From the NCBI GenBank assembly GCA_910589415.1, contig OU342630.1, positions 81,402,186 through 81,466,185 of the forward strand: DNA of 64,000 nt. Reading direction: 5' to 3'. Positions 44,800 to 56,311 of this stretch are shown one piece after another. A program made the translations under genes and the position numbers. Every line of letters begins with the position of its first letter. Position 1 is the first letter of the stretch. The notes under the pieces were generated by a model. The model saw nothing but the letters and a program-made list of their open reading frames with translations. It searched no databases and had not been told where the DNA came from. Origin of the DNA: Malachius bipustulatus. Its lineage: Eukaryota > Arthropoda > Insecta > Coleoptera > Melyridae.

Positions 44800-45679
44800 T
44801 ACAGGGTGTCCCAGCTTATTCGAAGCGGTCTCTATAGGCCAAACGATGGACTTTTTCAAAAAACTTTTTGAAAATTCAAGTACAGGATCACAATGGCCAT
44901 AATTTAAAATTATTTTGGAGTATACAGAGTGTCCCATGTGACAGTGGCATATCAAAGTTATGTTTTTTTAAATGGAATGGAATTATTGCATTTTTAGATT
45001 GTCTGAGAAGAGAAAATAAGATTGGCTTTTACAATTGGTGTTTAAATTCAGATGTTTTTGAGTTATAAACAAGTGAAAATCGTCATTTTTCAAGTTCAAA
45101 GCCCTGTACAACAAAAACGGCTGAAGATAGAGAAAAACGGCTTACATGTCCCTATTTTACTTTTTCATGTACTATCCTATCATGTAGATGAAATGTTTAT
45201 ACAGGGTGATAAAAAATGTGAAAAATTCTGAGATTTCTCCACGCGTCGCCAAATATGTAAAAAAATCAAAGAAAGTAAAAATTTTTCTATACCATAGGAT
45301 AGTACATAAAAAGTTAAAATAGGGACATGTAAGCCGTTTTTCTCTATCTTAAACCGTTTTCATTGTACAGGGCCTTGAACTTGAAAAATGACGATTTTCA
45401 CTTGTTTAGAACTCAAAAACTTCTGAATTTAAACACCAACTGTAAAAGCCAATCCTATTTTCTCTTCTCAGACAATCTAAAAATGCAATAACATAGGAGC
45501 ATTTCATTTAAAAAAACATAACTTTGATATGCCACTGTCATATGGGACACTCTGTATACTCCAAAGTAATTTTAAATTATGGCCATTGTGATCCTGTACT
45601 TGAATTTGCAAAAAATTTTTGGAAAAAATCAATCGTTTGGCCTACAGAGACCGCTTCGAATAAGCTGGGACACCCTGTA
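44800..45679. mobile_element. TACAGGGTGTCCC foldback element
   Basis: Perfect-looking outer arms: TACAGGGTGTCCCAGCTTAT at the left and its complement at the right, then GAAGCGGTCTCT. The two halves pair over about 0.43 kb. A decayed relative is at 59124. Flanked by TA. Confidence 0.85.
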
Positions 45680-45682
45680 TAT

Positions 45683-46632
45683 TAGACCTATCCTTAAAAT
45701 GGGCAGAATCGAATGTTGATGGTCTTACCCCCCAAATTAGTTCCAAAAAATAAAAAAAGTCAGATGTTTTCCCTTTATATTTACCCACCGCTAGGAAGCT
45801 TACTTTTTCCCATAAGAAAAGCATTGATTTTTCATAATTTTTAATATTTTTTTAACCGTTGCCAGAAAATATTGACAGTAATGTTACCTTTTTGTCGGAT
45901 TTTTTAGAATTCGATACAAGCATTTGGGGTTACTCTCGAATAGTTTATTTTGGATAATTTCATCCAACTCTCGTTAACTTTTGATCGAAAATCTTGATGC
46001 ACTTTTTCTCATTACTATAACTGATTTCCAAAATATAATACGAATAAACATTCAGAACAAACAATCAGAATGTGTATGCGATGCCGGATTCTTTTTTGGT
46101 GGTGCTCGAACAGTAAGCGAAGCAGGAAAAACAAAAAAAATGTAATGGTGACATAATCGATTTGGCGGCAGGGGTGGCCTTGAATTTTTTACGTGATTTT
46201 TTTACAAAAAATTCCGTATGTTTGAAAGCTACTCCGATTGAATTCTTTCTATATTTAACTCAACAAGTCACGTTTTTCGACTTTTTTCCGCGATTTTCGC
46301 AACATACAGAGAAAAAAGATGCGATATTATTGATCTAGTCTAGCCCAAAACCGCTTGTATCGAATTCAAAAGAATCCGACAAAATGGTAACATTATTGTC
46401 AACATTTTCTGAGAATTTACGATTTTTTGGCTGATAATTAGATCAAAGGTAAAAAAAATATTAAAAATCGCCAAAAATCATTGCTTTTCTTATGGGAAAA
46501 GTGAAGATTCCTAGCAGTGGGTAAATATGGAGGGAAAAAATTTAAAAAATTCTGACATAAAAAAATATTTCGAACCAATTTGGGGGGTAAGACCATTAAA
46601 ATTCTATTTTGTCTTTCTTAAGGACAGGTCTA
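45683..46632. mobile_element. Foldback element with TAGACCTATCC ends
   Basis: The arms carry GGTCTTACCCCCCAAATT and its complement GGGGGGTAAGACC, and CTTTTCTTATGGGAAAA on the right pairs with TTTTCCCATAAGAAAAG on the left. Non-coding. Confidence 0.75.
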
Positions 46633-46950
46633 TTAAGTTGCCAGATAATTCATTAAATTTGCATGTCACTACCATTAGAAAAGACCAGTTAAGATATATA
46701 TAACTTTCAACTTTCGTACAGTATTGGTATTGGTATATTGAGGGTGATCTAGTTACTGCGACCTAAAAGATCTATTGTATCCCCTCTACTGTGCTTCGCC
46801 TGGTGTGGAATCCCTTTAGTGAAGCACCCTCTCCAGGTCCGTTTCCTTAACTTTCGTACTGTATGTGTGGCATAATTTTTTTTGCAAAGAACCTACAGTG
46901 GCGAATTAAAATTGAAACGAAAATCCCAAGAAAAGCTCAAATATTGTAAA

Positions 46951-48300
46951 ATCAAAATAAGTGGTTCAAGAAAAACATAATTGTGAATTTAAACAAATAG
47001 TTGACCTTGCTTGAAAAGAAATATTTTTTTCTTTAAACTACTTAATATAAAAAAAAAATGATACTAATGAAAAAATTTAAAAAAATCACATAAATTTGAC
47101 TTCCAGATTTACGAGCGGAGAAACATTTTCAAATGAAGAGCAATACATACTTTTACAGATAATTATATCTCGAAAACGAAGCAAAATTCAGGTATAGTTA
47201 ATAGAGTTTTGTATGTGTTATTGTAGTTATAATAAAGTTATTGTAGGTAATGCAATTTTACATCGAAATAATTTATTTAAAAATATTATAAAAAATTTGT
47301 TTTGTCAAAAATATTTAAAAAGGTAACTTGAAAAGGGGCAAAAAATTATCATTATTTTTCTTTTTCATTTTTTTGCGTATTTTATTTTCTGAGTGGAGAT
47401 AGGTATAATAGGCTTGCTTCACAAAAAAAAAAAAAAAAATATTTTTAATTTTAAGATTAAATTGTCTTCAAAATGGTGGATTCAAAATTACTTTTGGATG
47501 GAAACTGACTGAGATGGAGCCGCTCAAATTTTATAGCTTTTTTCTTTACCTGTATCGTTTTAGTTCTTTTTTTAGAACAAAATTAAAAAATATATTTTAA
47601 GTTACTTTGCTAATAAACAATCAACATGTATTTGTACGAATGTATGAAACTGATTGATTTTCAAAGGCACAACTAATATTTTTCAAAAATAGTGTTTCAA
47701 CGTACCTAGGTATCTAAAATATAAATATACAGGGTAAGTCATTGATATGGGAAAGCTCGATTGCACCTACACCATTAAAGATATCGAAATGAACCAAAAA
47801 GTGCTGTAAATGGGAGGGTAAAGTGCAGTTTGTAAAATTATTTTCAGATACACAGGGATGGCCCAATATCGCTGTAAGCCATACAACTTTGTTATTTTAA
47901 ATAGGACTAAATCGCCACATAAAAGGCACTTTACTCCACAGAAAAATTGTTTTTTTTTTAATTTCCAAGGCATGCTTGAATTTTCAAAACTAAAATTTTG
48001 TTAGAAATTACTCTTCAACCAAGCAGAGCTTAACCCCAAAAAATGAAAATTAAAATCAAAAAATTTTTGTCTTTTATAAGAGTCGTTTCACCTATAATAC
48101 GAGTGAGGAAGTATTTTCGGATTTTGTTGAAGTAAATTTTCATAACTCAAGTCAAAATGTCAATATATTAAATTAATGTATACAGTGTGAATTTCTAAAT
48201 AAGCATTTAAGTTAAAAAAATATAATGCAATTGTTTATTATTTACATTTAGCATCACATAAAAGATGTTATCATAAATAATTTAAAGTGTTTTACAACTT
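46951..48300. other. Intron and E21 3'UTR
   Basis: AT-rich. A TACAGGGTAAGTC start at about 47731 and the following 250 bases look like one half of a decayed foldback. No gene; the minus-strand frame at 47767-47973 is part of that repeat. Confidence 0.4.
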
Positions 48301-48497
48301 TTACTTCGTATCTTTAATTACATGATGTCTTCTTGACAAATGTGATATAAGATGAACTTTCTGATTTCCGGCATAAGAACAAAGTGAGCAGGGATAAGTT
48401 CCTCTGGTTTTGCACTGTAGTCTTTGATGAAGTTTCATGCTCTTCTTATACTTATATCTATTACCGCAATCTGGACATGCGTATGGCTTTTCAGTTG
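48301..48497 (-). CDS. lola: lola alternative 3' terminal exon E21
   Basis: Acceptor AAATTTTTAG, then CA ACT GAA AAG. 64 residues plus TAA. Finger 1 C2HC (CPDC, RYKYKKSMKLH, HQRLQC); finger 2 C2H2 (CSLCSYAGNQKVH, HLSRRH), then HVIKDTK. It is the tandem sister of E20, and most differences fall outside the zinc ligands. It shows what the E20 C-terminus probably looked like before the transposon came in. Confidence 0.88.
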
Positions 48498-49179
48498 CTA
48501 AAAATTTTATTTCAGAAAGTTAACTCGAAAAGAATTATTATAAATAAAGTAAAATGAAACATTTAATAATATAAATAGATGCCCACAAACACAGAATATG
48601 TTAATCAGTAGAGAAAATGTTTTTTTTGCGGAGAAGGGTTTTCATTAAAATAATAATGGTAGAATCATAATTTTATATACCGGCACCACCCACAAGAAGA
48701 TGTTATGCAGTGTGTCCATGGTTGGGGTTATGAAGGGGAAAAACTTTCTTAATATTTATTTTACAAAACAAATTCATTCTTTGTAAAAAAATTTGCTTTT
48801 CGAGAAACTCAGAAAGCACACTTAATGCATTTTCGATTGGACTTACAGGGTTTCATATTAAAAAGTAAAACTTTTTAAATATTAACGCTAGGAAAAAATT
48901 TATTTCTTATAAAATGTTCTTATAAAAAATTTCTCAAAAATAATTTGAAGAACCTTCTGGGCCAATCATTTGCTAGAAAATCTTCCTTCCGCGGTTTGAA
49001 GTTTTGCAATTTTCTGGCTGGAGGTATGAAACTATTATCTCAGAGTTGTCAAGATATTAAAAATGTACCTTGAATGAGATTGACGTTTTATGAACAGCCC
49101 CCGGCAGATTGAAACGGATTTTCATTATCTGTCGGCAGTTCATGTAACGTAAAGTGTTTTCATGAACTGACTGATTTCA
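48498..49179. other. Intron sequence upstream of E21
   Basis: AT-rich, nothing recognised. Confidence 0.4.
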
Positions 49180-49246
49180 TCCTGAGACTAAGTACCACAA
49201 ACACACTTTCTACTGCAATCTGGGCATTCATGTGGTTTTCGACGCT
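49180..49246 (-). pseudogene. Remnant of a lola terminal exon (finger 1 start only)
   Basis: The acceptor AATTTTTAG and AG of the split codon are kept, then RRKPHECPDCSRK, which matches the KPYACPDCGxRY start of E20 and E21. After 18 full codons a TAG (49188-49190) ends the frame, and the helix of finger 1 and all of finger 2 are missing. It is a third, dead member of the E20/E21 group. Confidence 0.75.
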
Positions 49247-49736
49247 CTAAAAATTAATAACACTGCTTTAGAACTTTTTTATTCAGAACTCACCGAATAA
49301 GAATTTTTATTTCGACCAGTAAATAAAAACGTGTGCATATTTATTATCCCTGTACATAATACATTTTTTGTACAATTAATTAAGTACATACTTAATAACA
49401 GATCATTTCAATGGTACCCTTAAATGACAGTTATCCATTTTAGATGATGTGCTTTATAAAAATATAAAACAAAAAAAAAATCAATTTTTATAAAATAAAA
49501 GAAAAATTTTTCCGATTAATAACGCGGGCTGAAAATGGCCTATAAAGGTACTTTAAAAATAAAAAAAAATCACGTTTTAACAATAAATATTGATATAAAT
49601 TCATCTAACAAATTTTAGTGAGAGAAACACAATGACAATAAGTAAAAAACAGACGACATGTAAATAACTTTGCAAAAAGTATAAAATAGGTAGGTATACT
49701 TTGAAAATTCAAATGTAAAACACTTAAATCTACATT
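49247..49736. other. Intron between E22 and the exon remnant
   Basis: AT-rich; holds the E22 3'UTR. No gene. Confidence 0.4.
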
Positions 49737-49930
49737 TCAATTTAAATAAGCATACATGTTATGTCGAATAATGATGTGACGTGAAAGATTGCTTCTTTGT
49801 GAGGCTGAGTAGTCGCAATATTGACAAGGAAACTTTCTCTCCCCTTTACATTCAAACTGAACATGTTTTCTTAGACTTCTATCGTGCTTGTAATGTTTTC
49901 CACAATCTGGGCACGTATGGTTTCTTTCAC
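49737..49930 (-). CDS. lola: lola alternative 3' terminal exon E22
   Basis: Acceptor TTTATTTTAG, then GT GAA AGA AAC. 63 residues plus TGA. Finger 1 C2HC (CPDC, HYKHDRSLRKH, HVQFEC); finger 2 C2H2 (CQYCDYSASQRSNLSRH, HIIIRH), tail NMYAYLN. All ligands are present. Finger 2 uses SASQRSNLSRH, unlike the YAGxxKxH of its neighbours. Confidence 0.87.
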
Positions 49931-50934
49931 CTAAAATAAATTACAATTGTCAATTAGTGGCATTGCATCATTGAAAATTACTCCACATTGAAGTCATAAC
50001 ATAACAGCTTACTGAATAGGAAACGTAATAATCCACATTTTTCTTGTATGCACAAATATGCGTCCCAGGAGACTGGAGACCTCTACATGCCTGAGTGCTG
50101 AGGATGTCAACAATGACCACCTCAATTTTTTTAAGCCTTCTTTTGAGCGCGGTTAGTCTCTTTATTATGCACTATTATTGTCGCACAGAAAAGAGAGGGG
50201 AAAAAATAACAATTATTCGCATGAAATGCTTTATTTCGTCAGGGCGGTCGTATTTCTAGTCACTCGCGATTCTCCTCCCTTGCGTCGTCTCTGGTCACTA
50301 CCCTAAATAGAATAAACCACCTTGAGTGTCTTATTCCTTCTAAAGCTTTTCATTACCTCCAGGACTCTACCCAACACAGCTCGACCCACTCTATCCGTTG
50401 ATTGTAGCCGTGACAAAGTTTCTTCACCAAGGCACACCAGCGGACAGCAGGATCCACCGTGATCCGTCTCGTCCGGCCACAAAGATCACTCACAGGCGGT
50501 CAGGATTCTTTACGCCGTTTATCACATGTCTCTGACCATCACGCATCAGACAGACAGGTTATACAGACCTTCATAGAGGTCTCGTCTCGGGCCAAAACAT
50601 GCACAGACCAGTCAGACCACGCAGGCTTCACATCACACAGACCATTCCCTACAGACGCTTAGTGAGCTCAACAACTCACCTGTAAAAAAATGTCGGAATT
50701 CACGATATGCACAAACAAAAATAATACCGCTTATAACACCAAATTTCATTGATAGCACAACTGTTCAGTTTTGCATGTGATGTTCCTAGGTCTCAAATTC
50801 AAATTAAAAACCTCTATTATAGGTATAGACAGTGTGTATCTCTTATGGAATAAAATTCACATAATTCTAAGAAAAATTGTTTTTGAAAAATCCGAGCACG
50901 TCAACTTCGATGTCTCATTAGGCATCCTTTTTCC
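49931..50934. other. Intron with a GC-rich stretch at about 50040-50690
   Basis: About 0.6 kb is far less AT-rich than the rest and has an AATAAA at 50311-50316 on the plus strand. It may be a solo LTR or other retroelement piece, but no terminal repeats or target duplication could be fixed. The small frame at 50459-50662 shows no known domain. Confidence 0.35.
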
Positions 50935-51440
50935 AAAATTTGGATTTTTTACCATATCGCTTTCTCCCCCACCGATCTGCTAATATTTTTTTCCAAATGG
51001 TCACCTACCTTTTTTGGCTGGAAATTGAGAGTCCACGGATATTTCTGAGTGTGAGAATTTCTTGAAAAAGAGATGAAATTAGATATTTTTCAATATACTC
51101 GTACTTACAAATACGTGTAGGTATACAAATATACACCCTGTATATTTACAAATATACATAATACACAAATCAAATTAAAATCCAGTTTTTTACGTAATTT
51201 GAGTTCACCTTTTTACGTAATTTTGAGTTTGATTCCAGAAGAACACTGTTTATTTGGAGTGTATCAGATGTATATTAATACCTATTGAAAACTATCAACT
51301 TTTATCCATTTCCGAGGTATTCTCATACTCAGAAGTATATGGACTTTTCCAGCCAAAAAATGGTACCTTCCCATTTGAAAATAAAAAACCAGAACGGTGG
51401 GATGTAAAGCGGTAGAGGTAAAAATTCAAATTGAGGCTTA
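50935..51440. mobile_element. Decayed foldback element
   Basis: Inverted similarity between about 50935-51060 and about 51310-51440 (CCCACCG.TCTG, TTTTTTGGCTGGAAA and GAGAAT parts on opposite strands). The arms are diverged, so it is an older insertion. Confidence 0.55.
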
Positions 51441-51634
51441 AAATATTTTATTCTGATTGATGATAAATTTATCATCAATCAGAATGCAGAGATATATATA
51501 TATAAAAACTTTAATTAAAGTTGTGCTGCCTGTGTATCACAGGTTGCTAAAAACACAGCATAACAATCAATACAACAATAGTAGAAAAGTAATTAACGAG
51601 TAACAATAAATTAAGTAAAGAAAATAAAGTAACA

Positions 51635-51943
51635 TTAAGTATAAATATGTGTATGAATAATATGTAAAGTATCTAAGTAAATGGATTCTGCTATGTGACC
51701 AAGTAAAGTTTTGTCAAATTTGAAGTCTTCGAAAAATTTAATAACACTGGAATTAATTGTGCCACGAGATCCAAACCATAAACCTCGAACACTCCATTCT
51801 CTTTCGCCGTAAAGATCTAAATATTTTTCTTGAAAATAAGGTATACATTTGCTGTAGATATTTTTTTTTTCTTGTTGAACTGTCTTGTCTTGTTCACTGG
51901 AATTTGTTTCGTATATTATATATAAAGTAAGGGTTGAAAACAT
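51635..51943 (-). pseudogene. Possible C-terminal tail of a retroelement reverse transcriptase
   Basis: An open frame of about 100 codons with EREWSVRGLWFGSRGTIN and a following LHIIHTHIYT end resembles the short tail found after the RT domain in some insect non-LTR elements. No RT motifs are in the window next to it. It could also be chance. Confidence 0.4.
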
Positions 51944-52545
51944 AAATTTTATAAAATATGTTAAATAAAAAATTGCAAATACCGTGTTCGGGCATTTTTT
52001 AAAGCATATTCTTTCTGAATTATGAATTGTTTATTAGAGATGAAAAATCTGTAAGAGATATACAGTATACTTAGTGTGTTCTGGAAGTAAACGGCCATAC
52101 GTCAATCACTGATAGGAGTGATAGGTAATGTCGAACGACTCGTTAACAAGAAAAATTACAATTTAAACAACGTTTGAACATAAATTTAAATCAAAATGAG
52201 CACAATAAACCATACATATTGAACTACAAAAGTTGCTCAAAATGTCACTTTGCAGTAGCGATTAAATGAGCGACTAGTAACTAAGCAATTGTTCGGGAAC
52301 ATGGGTCCCGAAACGATTTGTTAACGCGTTACAGCTTTAGCAACTGTGATTTTGCCGGGATAAATAAAAAAATATATTTTTGTTTAATGAATTGCTTAAT
52401 TACTAGTCTCTCATTTAATTGCTACTGTTCAAAGTCATAATAAGTGACATTTTGAGCAATTTTAATAGTTAAATATGTTTTATTGCTTTATTGCCTTGTT
52501 ATAGTAGTATAGTTTAGTTTCTCTTCAAAAAACCGAGTGTAACTA
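51944..52545. other. AT-rich spacer
   Basis: No gene; about 52220-52460 has an inverted similarity (AAAATGTCACTT and AAGTGACATTTT with AATTGCT/AGCAATT parts), another small foldback-like sequence. Confidence 0.4.
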
Positions 52546-53186
52546 AGAAATAATAATAATAATAATAATAATAATTTATTTGTCCAAAGTAATACATTTT
52601 CTTTGTAATAGTTGATTGTTAAATCGTACATAGTAATTATCACGAACAAACAAACCAAAAATATAACTTCGATGTCTTGTGTGGGTAAGTGCAAAAAAAC
52701 AATTTAGTGATTTTAGCTGATTCAGGCCCCGCTTCGAAAGCGTATAGCTTGTGTGAAGCGGTACCTAAGTTTCAATAAGAGAACAATTCAGCATTTTTGT
52801 GTCTAAGTCTATTGTAACCATCTTTACTCCAAAGCAGTTAAAGGACTCGGTAAACAGCATCAAAGTGTTGAATGATATGGAAACAAATACAAAATGAACA
52901 AACAGAAATATTTAAATTTTTAATCCATGCCTAGGAGTTCGCGGGTTTGTTTGCGGGTTTCTCTAGATATATATTTTTTTATGAGCCTGCTAAAAACTCG
53001 CCCAGTCGATGACTCCCGCAAACTCATTGGTATTCCATTATATACTCTAGGGGCTATGGCTAGATGACATCTCGTTCCTATATCCCTGTTTGACTTAGGG
53101 TGTCTCGAAATCCCACTCTGTTTATTTCTAGTTTCATAGTCATGATCAAATCTATCTAAAAGTTGCCGAGTCTTGAATTGGTAGTT
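52546..53186 (-). mobile_element. 5'-truncated LINE 3' end with a (TTA)n tail
   Basis: On the minus strand the end of a reverse transcriptase ORF is readable from about 53186 (RFDHDYETRNKQSG, then CHLAIAPRVYNGIP and GRVFSRLIKKYI) to a TAA at 52920-52922. This is the typical C-terminus of a Jockey/CR1-like non-LTR element. A 3'UTR of about 340 bases follows and ends in GGACAAATAAA and then the TTA repeat at 52550-52576. The copy lacks nearly all of its 5' part. Confidence 0.7.
52550..52576. repeat. (TAA)n microsatellite, LINE 3' tail
   Basis: About nine TAA units directly at the 3' end of the LINE fragment. Simple 3' tails of this kind are usual for CR1/Jockey-type elements. Confidence 0.85.
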
Positions 53187-53808
53187 AAGTAAAGTAAATG
53201 CTTAAATAAAGCGAAAAAACTTAATTTAAATTCTGTAAAAAGATTTTACAATGACACAAAGAAAAAAAAAGGAAATAATAAATAAAAATAAAAAGGAAAT
53301 AATGTGTGAGACGTGACACGATGCAAAATTTTTGTGCGCTGTCAGATGCTCATATCCCAGTCCAGTCTTGCCATCTTGCCCCTCGTCGATAGATCTCTCG
53401 TTCAATTAGTATTTCCTTTAAATTTTTTTAAACAAAAAAAAAACAAGCCTGACCATGACCTGGATGATAAGGCATCCATGGTACGGCATCCTCATTTTGG
53501 GCGCTCGTCATTTATAGTACTCCCAAAAAGGGATTTTCAGTGCTACCCCTGCACCATTAAAATGGCATCTACTTTTGTTCGAATAAAGTCCTAATCACAT
53601 AATAACAAAAAGTTCATTATGTTCTTCGACTGAGAATTATACACTATATTTTCTATCTCGTGAAGTATTTACAGTCACTTGACAGACAAAAATTAACTTT
53701 ATTTTCTATAACAGATTTACAAAAATTAATACTTACATCGAAAAGCGTTCATCAACATGAACTTATTTGTTATTACTAGTTATTACTAAATAGAAAAGCT
53801 TATACAAA
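53187..53808. other. Intron and E23 3'UTR
   Basis: AT-rich with a somewhat GC-richer part at 53310-53590. The plus-strand frame there (93 codons) shows no recognisable domain. Confidence 0.35.
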
Positions 53809-54023
53809 TCACAATGTATTAACAGAGTCAATAAATTTCCGACAATTGTTCCTCTGCATATGTCTTTGCAGTTCGTATTTTCTGTAAAATCCAATCTTAC
53901 AAATGTCGCAAAAGAAAGTTTGCGACTTTCCACATACAAATCTTCTGTGATTGTACAATGACGCTTGGTGTTTGTATGACTTACCACAATTCGTGCATTT
54001 AAATGGATAATCTCCCATGGATT
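53809..54023 (-). CDS. lola: lola alternative 3' terminal exon E23, both fingers of C2HC type
   Basis: Acceptor CATTTCAG, then AA TCC ATG GGA GAT. 70 residues plus TGA. Finger 1 C2HC (CTNC, SYKHQASLYNH, HRRFVC). Finger 2 starts CDIC and has its first His in the normal place (ELQRH), but the last ligand is Cys: HMQRNNC, H-x5-C. The tail is RKFIDSVNTL. E24 has the same pattern. The overlapping frame at 53763-53987 on the same strand is not coding. Confidence 0.87.
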
Positions 54024-54110
54024 CTGAAATGGGAAATTAAAAATATAAAAAATAAATAAAAAAAGTTTTGTAGCTAAGAAGTTAGGTGTTTGGAAATTTA
54101 TAATTCACTA

Positions 54111-54774
54111 TACAGGGTGTTTCTTAATAACATGCTATACTAACACTATAGGAGATGATTCCTTAGGTCATTTTATAAATAAAAGTTATACATAAGGTAT
54201 GTCCGCACGGCTTACATTTTTGGTTACAAGCTGCTGTCAAATTTTTGTTTTTTATAATTATTATTATTATAAGTTATTTTTCATTACCTATCTGCGAAAG
54301 TAGTTCTAACTCACATATTGTAGTTAGAAAAGTTATTTATTGGTCCACGCTGATATTTTCTGTTTTCAAAAAATATTATTCTCTAATATTGTTTTCTAAT
54401 TAATCAAAAAAGCGACGAGAAAAGCGGAAAAGACCGTTTTCATGTAGAATTGATCAGACTAATCGGAAAAAATATCCGTATGGCTAAATGTCACCGGTGC
54501 ACCAATTTTTTCGAAAAAATTTCAAAGGACCTGATTGCAGGGACGTCTCTGGTGGAACAATAGCAAACCTTTTCCAACTAAAATATGCGGTTTCACACCC
54601 TATTTAACAACCAAAAATTGAAAAGAATGTCTAAACTATTCTCGGAGACAATAAAAAATAGCTCTTAAAAAACAAAAATTGCTACAGGGTAGCCAAAACA
54701 AAAACTTTTCTTCATAAAATAACCCGAGGAATCGCATCCTGAAGTGTTAGCATGTCATTAAAACACACCCTGTA
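54111..54774. mobile_element. TACAGGGTGTTTC foldback element
   Basis: The left end TACAGGGTGTTTCTTAATAA and the right end (complement TACAGGGTGTGTTTTAATGA) are imperfect inverted repeats, with CATGCTA(T/A)..AACACT parts also paired. It is short and decayed. Part of its right arm recurs at about 29750-29950. Confidence 0.7.
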
Positions 54775-54995
54775 TTTTTATGATTATTGTCAAATGCCCA
54801 CATAAAAGACCGTAAAATTTACCTAATTTATTTACAGGAACATTAGTTAGGTACCTATGTATAAGTATAACAAGAATTGATGTGATATATCTTTATTATG
54901 AAAAAGAGAAAAACCATACTCAATACTTCGTCGAAATACCTAGCTTTCTTAACATAAACATATCCCTACCTAGTTAGCTTTAAAAATTATACAAA
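54775..54995. other. E24 3'UTR region
   Basis: AT-rich sequence between the foldback element and the E24 stop; nothing else seen. Confidence 0.4.
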
Positions 54996-55210
54996 TCACA
55001 ATTTATCAATTAAGTTCAGCGCTTTTTGACAATTTTTCCTGTCCATATGTCTTCGCCGTGTGAATTTTCTGTGAAATCCCTGGTTACAAATGTCACAAAA
55101 GAAAGTTGGCGGCTTGCCACATTCAAACTTTCTGTGACTGTATAATGACTGATGGTGCTTGTATGACTTGCCGCATTTCGTGCATGTATATGGATAAACT
55201 CCCAAGGACG
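54996..55210 (-). CDS. lola: lola alternative 3' terminal exon E24, both fingers of C2HC type
   Basis: Acceptor GACATTTCAG, then CG TCC TTG GGA GTT. 70 residues plus stop. Finger 1 C2HC (CTKC, SYKHHQSLYSH, HRKFEC); finger 2 CDIC ... RRRH then HMDRKNC, again H-x5-C. The tail is QKALNLIDKL. It has the same length as E23 and is about 70% like it; the two are a tandem pair 1.2 kb apart. Confidence 0.88.
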
Positions 55211-55982
55211 CTGAAATGTCAACAGAAATTTAAAATTCACTCTATTATTTAATAATTATTCAAATGACCGCAGAATTTACCGAATGTACGAGTATTTATA
55301 TCAGACATTTCAGTAAGTATTTTTTAAACTTTTTTTATGACATATACTTTTGGTAGTATAAACAAGGAAGCGAAAGATTTCAGTATGATTAGCACATGTA
55401 AAAAAAAAAACTTAAAAGAAATAATTGGCAAATAAATAATTTTTTCTTTGAACTATCCAAAATATATTTTAAAATGCCGGTACATGTTGCAGCAAAAAAG
55501 TTAAAATTTATTTTCCCCTTTCCAGCGATCTTATATCAATAGGAGAGGGGCGAATGTTTTATTTTAGTTTGACAAACCTGCATAATTTTCAACAAGGAAT
55601 CACCCCCTAACTTTTATTGCACTTATTCGTTTAAAATCTGTATAATAAGTACCTAGTATAAATAGTAAGGTACCTATATACAACAAGAAAAAATGAAGCG
55701 CAATAAATAAATTGTGGGGAATATAATAATACGAGTATATACCAGAAATTATCCATAACAAGAAAAAATACACAATTATTTAAAACAAAAAGTTTCGGAG
55801 AAAGTCTCTAGGTATATAAATACACTAAATATGGGGCAAAAATGTTTTATTTCGGCTTCTGATTAAAATTAAAAACTACAGCCAAAGTTTAAATTTATAC
55901 ATTATTTAAATGAAATAACAATAATATTTGGGATATTTTCAGAAAGTTGTCTATTTAAATTTAATTTTATATCAGTTTGTGA
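55211..55982. other. Intron between E25 and E24
   Basis: AT-rich; includes the E25 3'UTR. No gene. Confidence 0.4.
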
Positions 55983-56173
55983 TCAAACGGCAGCATGCCG
56001 CTTTTTCATATGAAGCTTTAGATTGGCTTTATAGTATGTGGAATAATTGCATAGAGGACAGGAAACATTTCTTTCTTTGTTGCACTCCAGTCGTTTATGT
56101 CTCACTAAACTAGATCTTAGTACATAATTTCTACCACACTCATTACATAAATACTGTCCTCCCTCTTGTAATC
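55983..56173 (-). CDS. lola: lola alternative 3' terminal exon E25
   Basis: Acceptor AATTATTTTAG, then GA TTA CAA GAG. 62 residues plus TGA. Finger 1 C2HC (CNEC, NYVLRSSLVRH, HKRLEC); finger 2 C2H2 (CPLCNYSTYYKANLKLH, HMKKRH), short tail AAV. All ligands are present. No close sister in the window. A plus-strand frame across it (55928-56113) is a shadow. Confidence 0.87.
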
Positions 56174-56311
56174 CTAAAATAATTAAATATATTTTATTAT
56201 TCCAGCGTATTCCAATTAAAGGACCAACATAAAAGGTAAAATTTTGCTCTTTTATAAGAAAATTAAAATTAATTTAAAATTATGTCTTTCTTGAACCAAT
56301 TATTTTTATTA

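Larger units (their letters stand above)
44590..46950. mobile_element. Nest of palindromic foldback elements
   Basis: The outer arms (about 44600-44795 and about 46840-46950) share TTCTTGGGAT and TTAATT..AATTTTAATT parts with the hairpin element at 58664. Inside lie two further palindromes, 44800-45679 and 45683-46632. The next-level arms (ACGAAAGTTGAAAGTTATATA) bracket them. A short non-palindromic piece sits at about 46735-46845. None has a transposase. Confidence 0.7.

Noticed and set aside
53763..53987. Second minus-strand frame overlapping E23 (and 55016-55240 over E24)
   Set aside because: The correct frames give zinc-finger ligands; these are out-of-frame readings that look alike because the exons are sisters.
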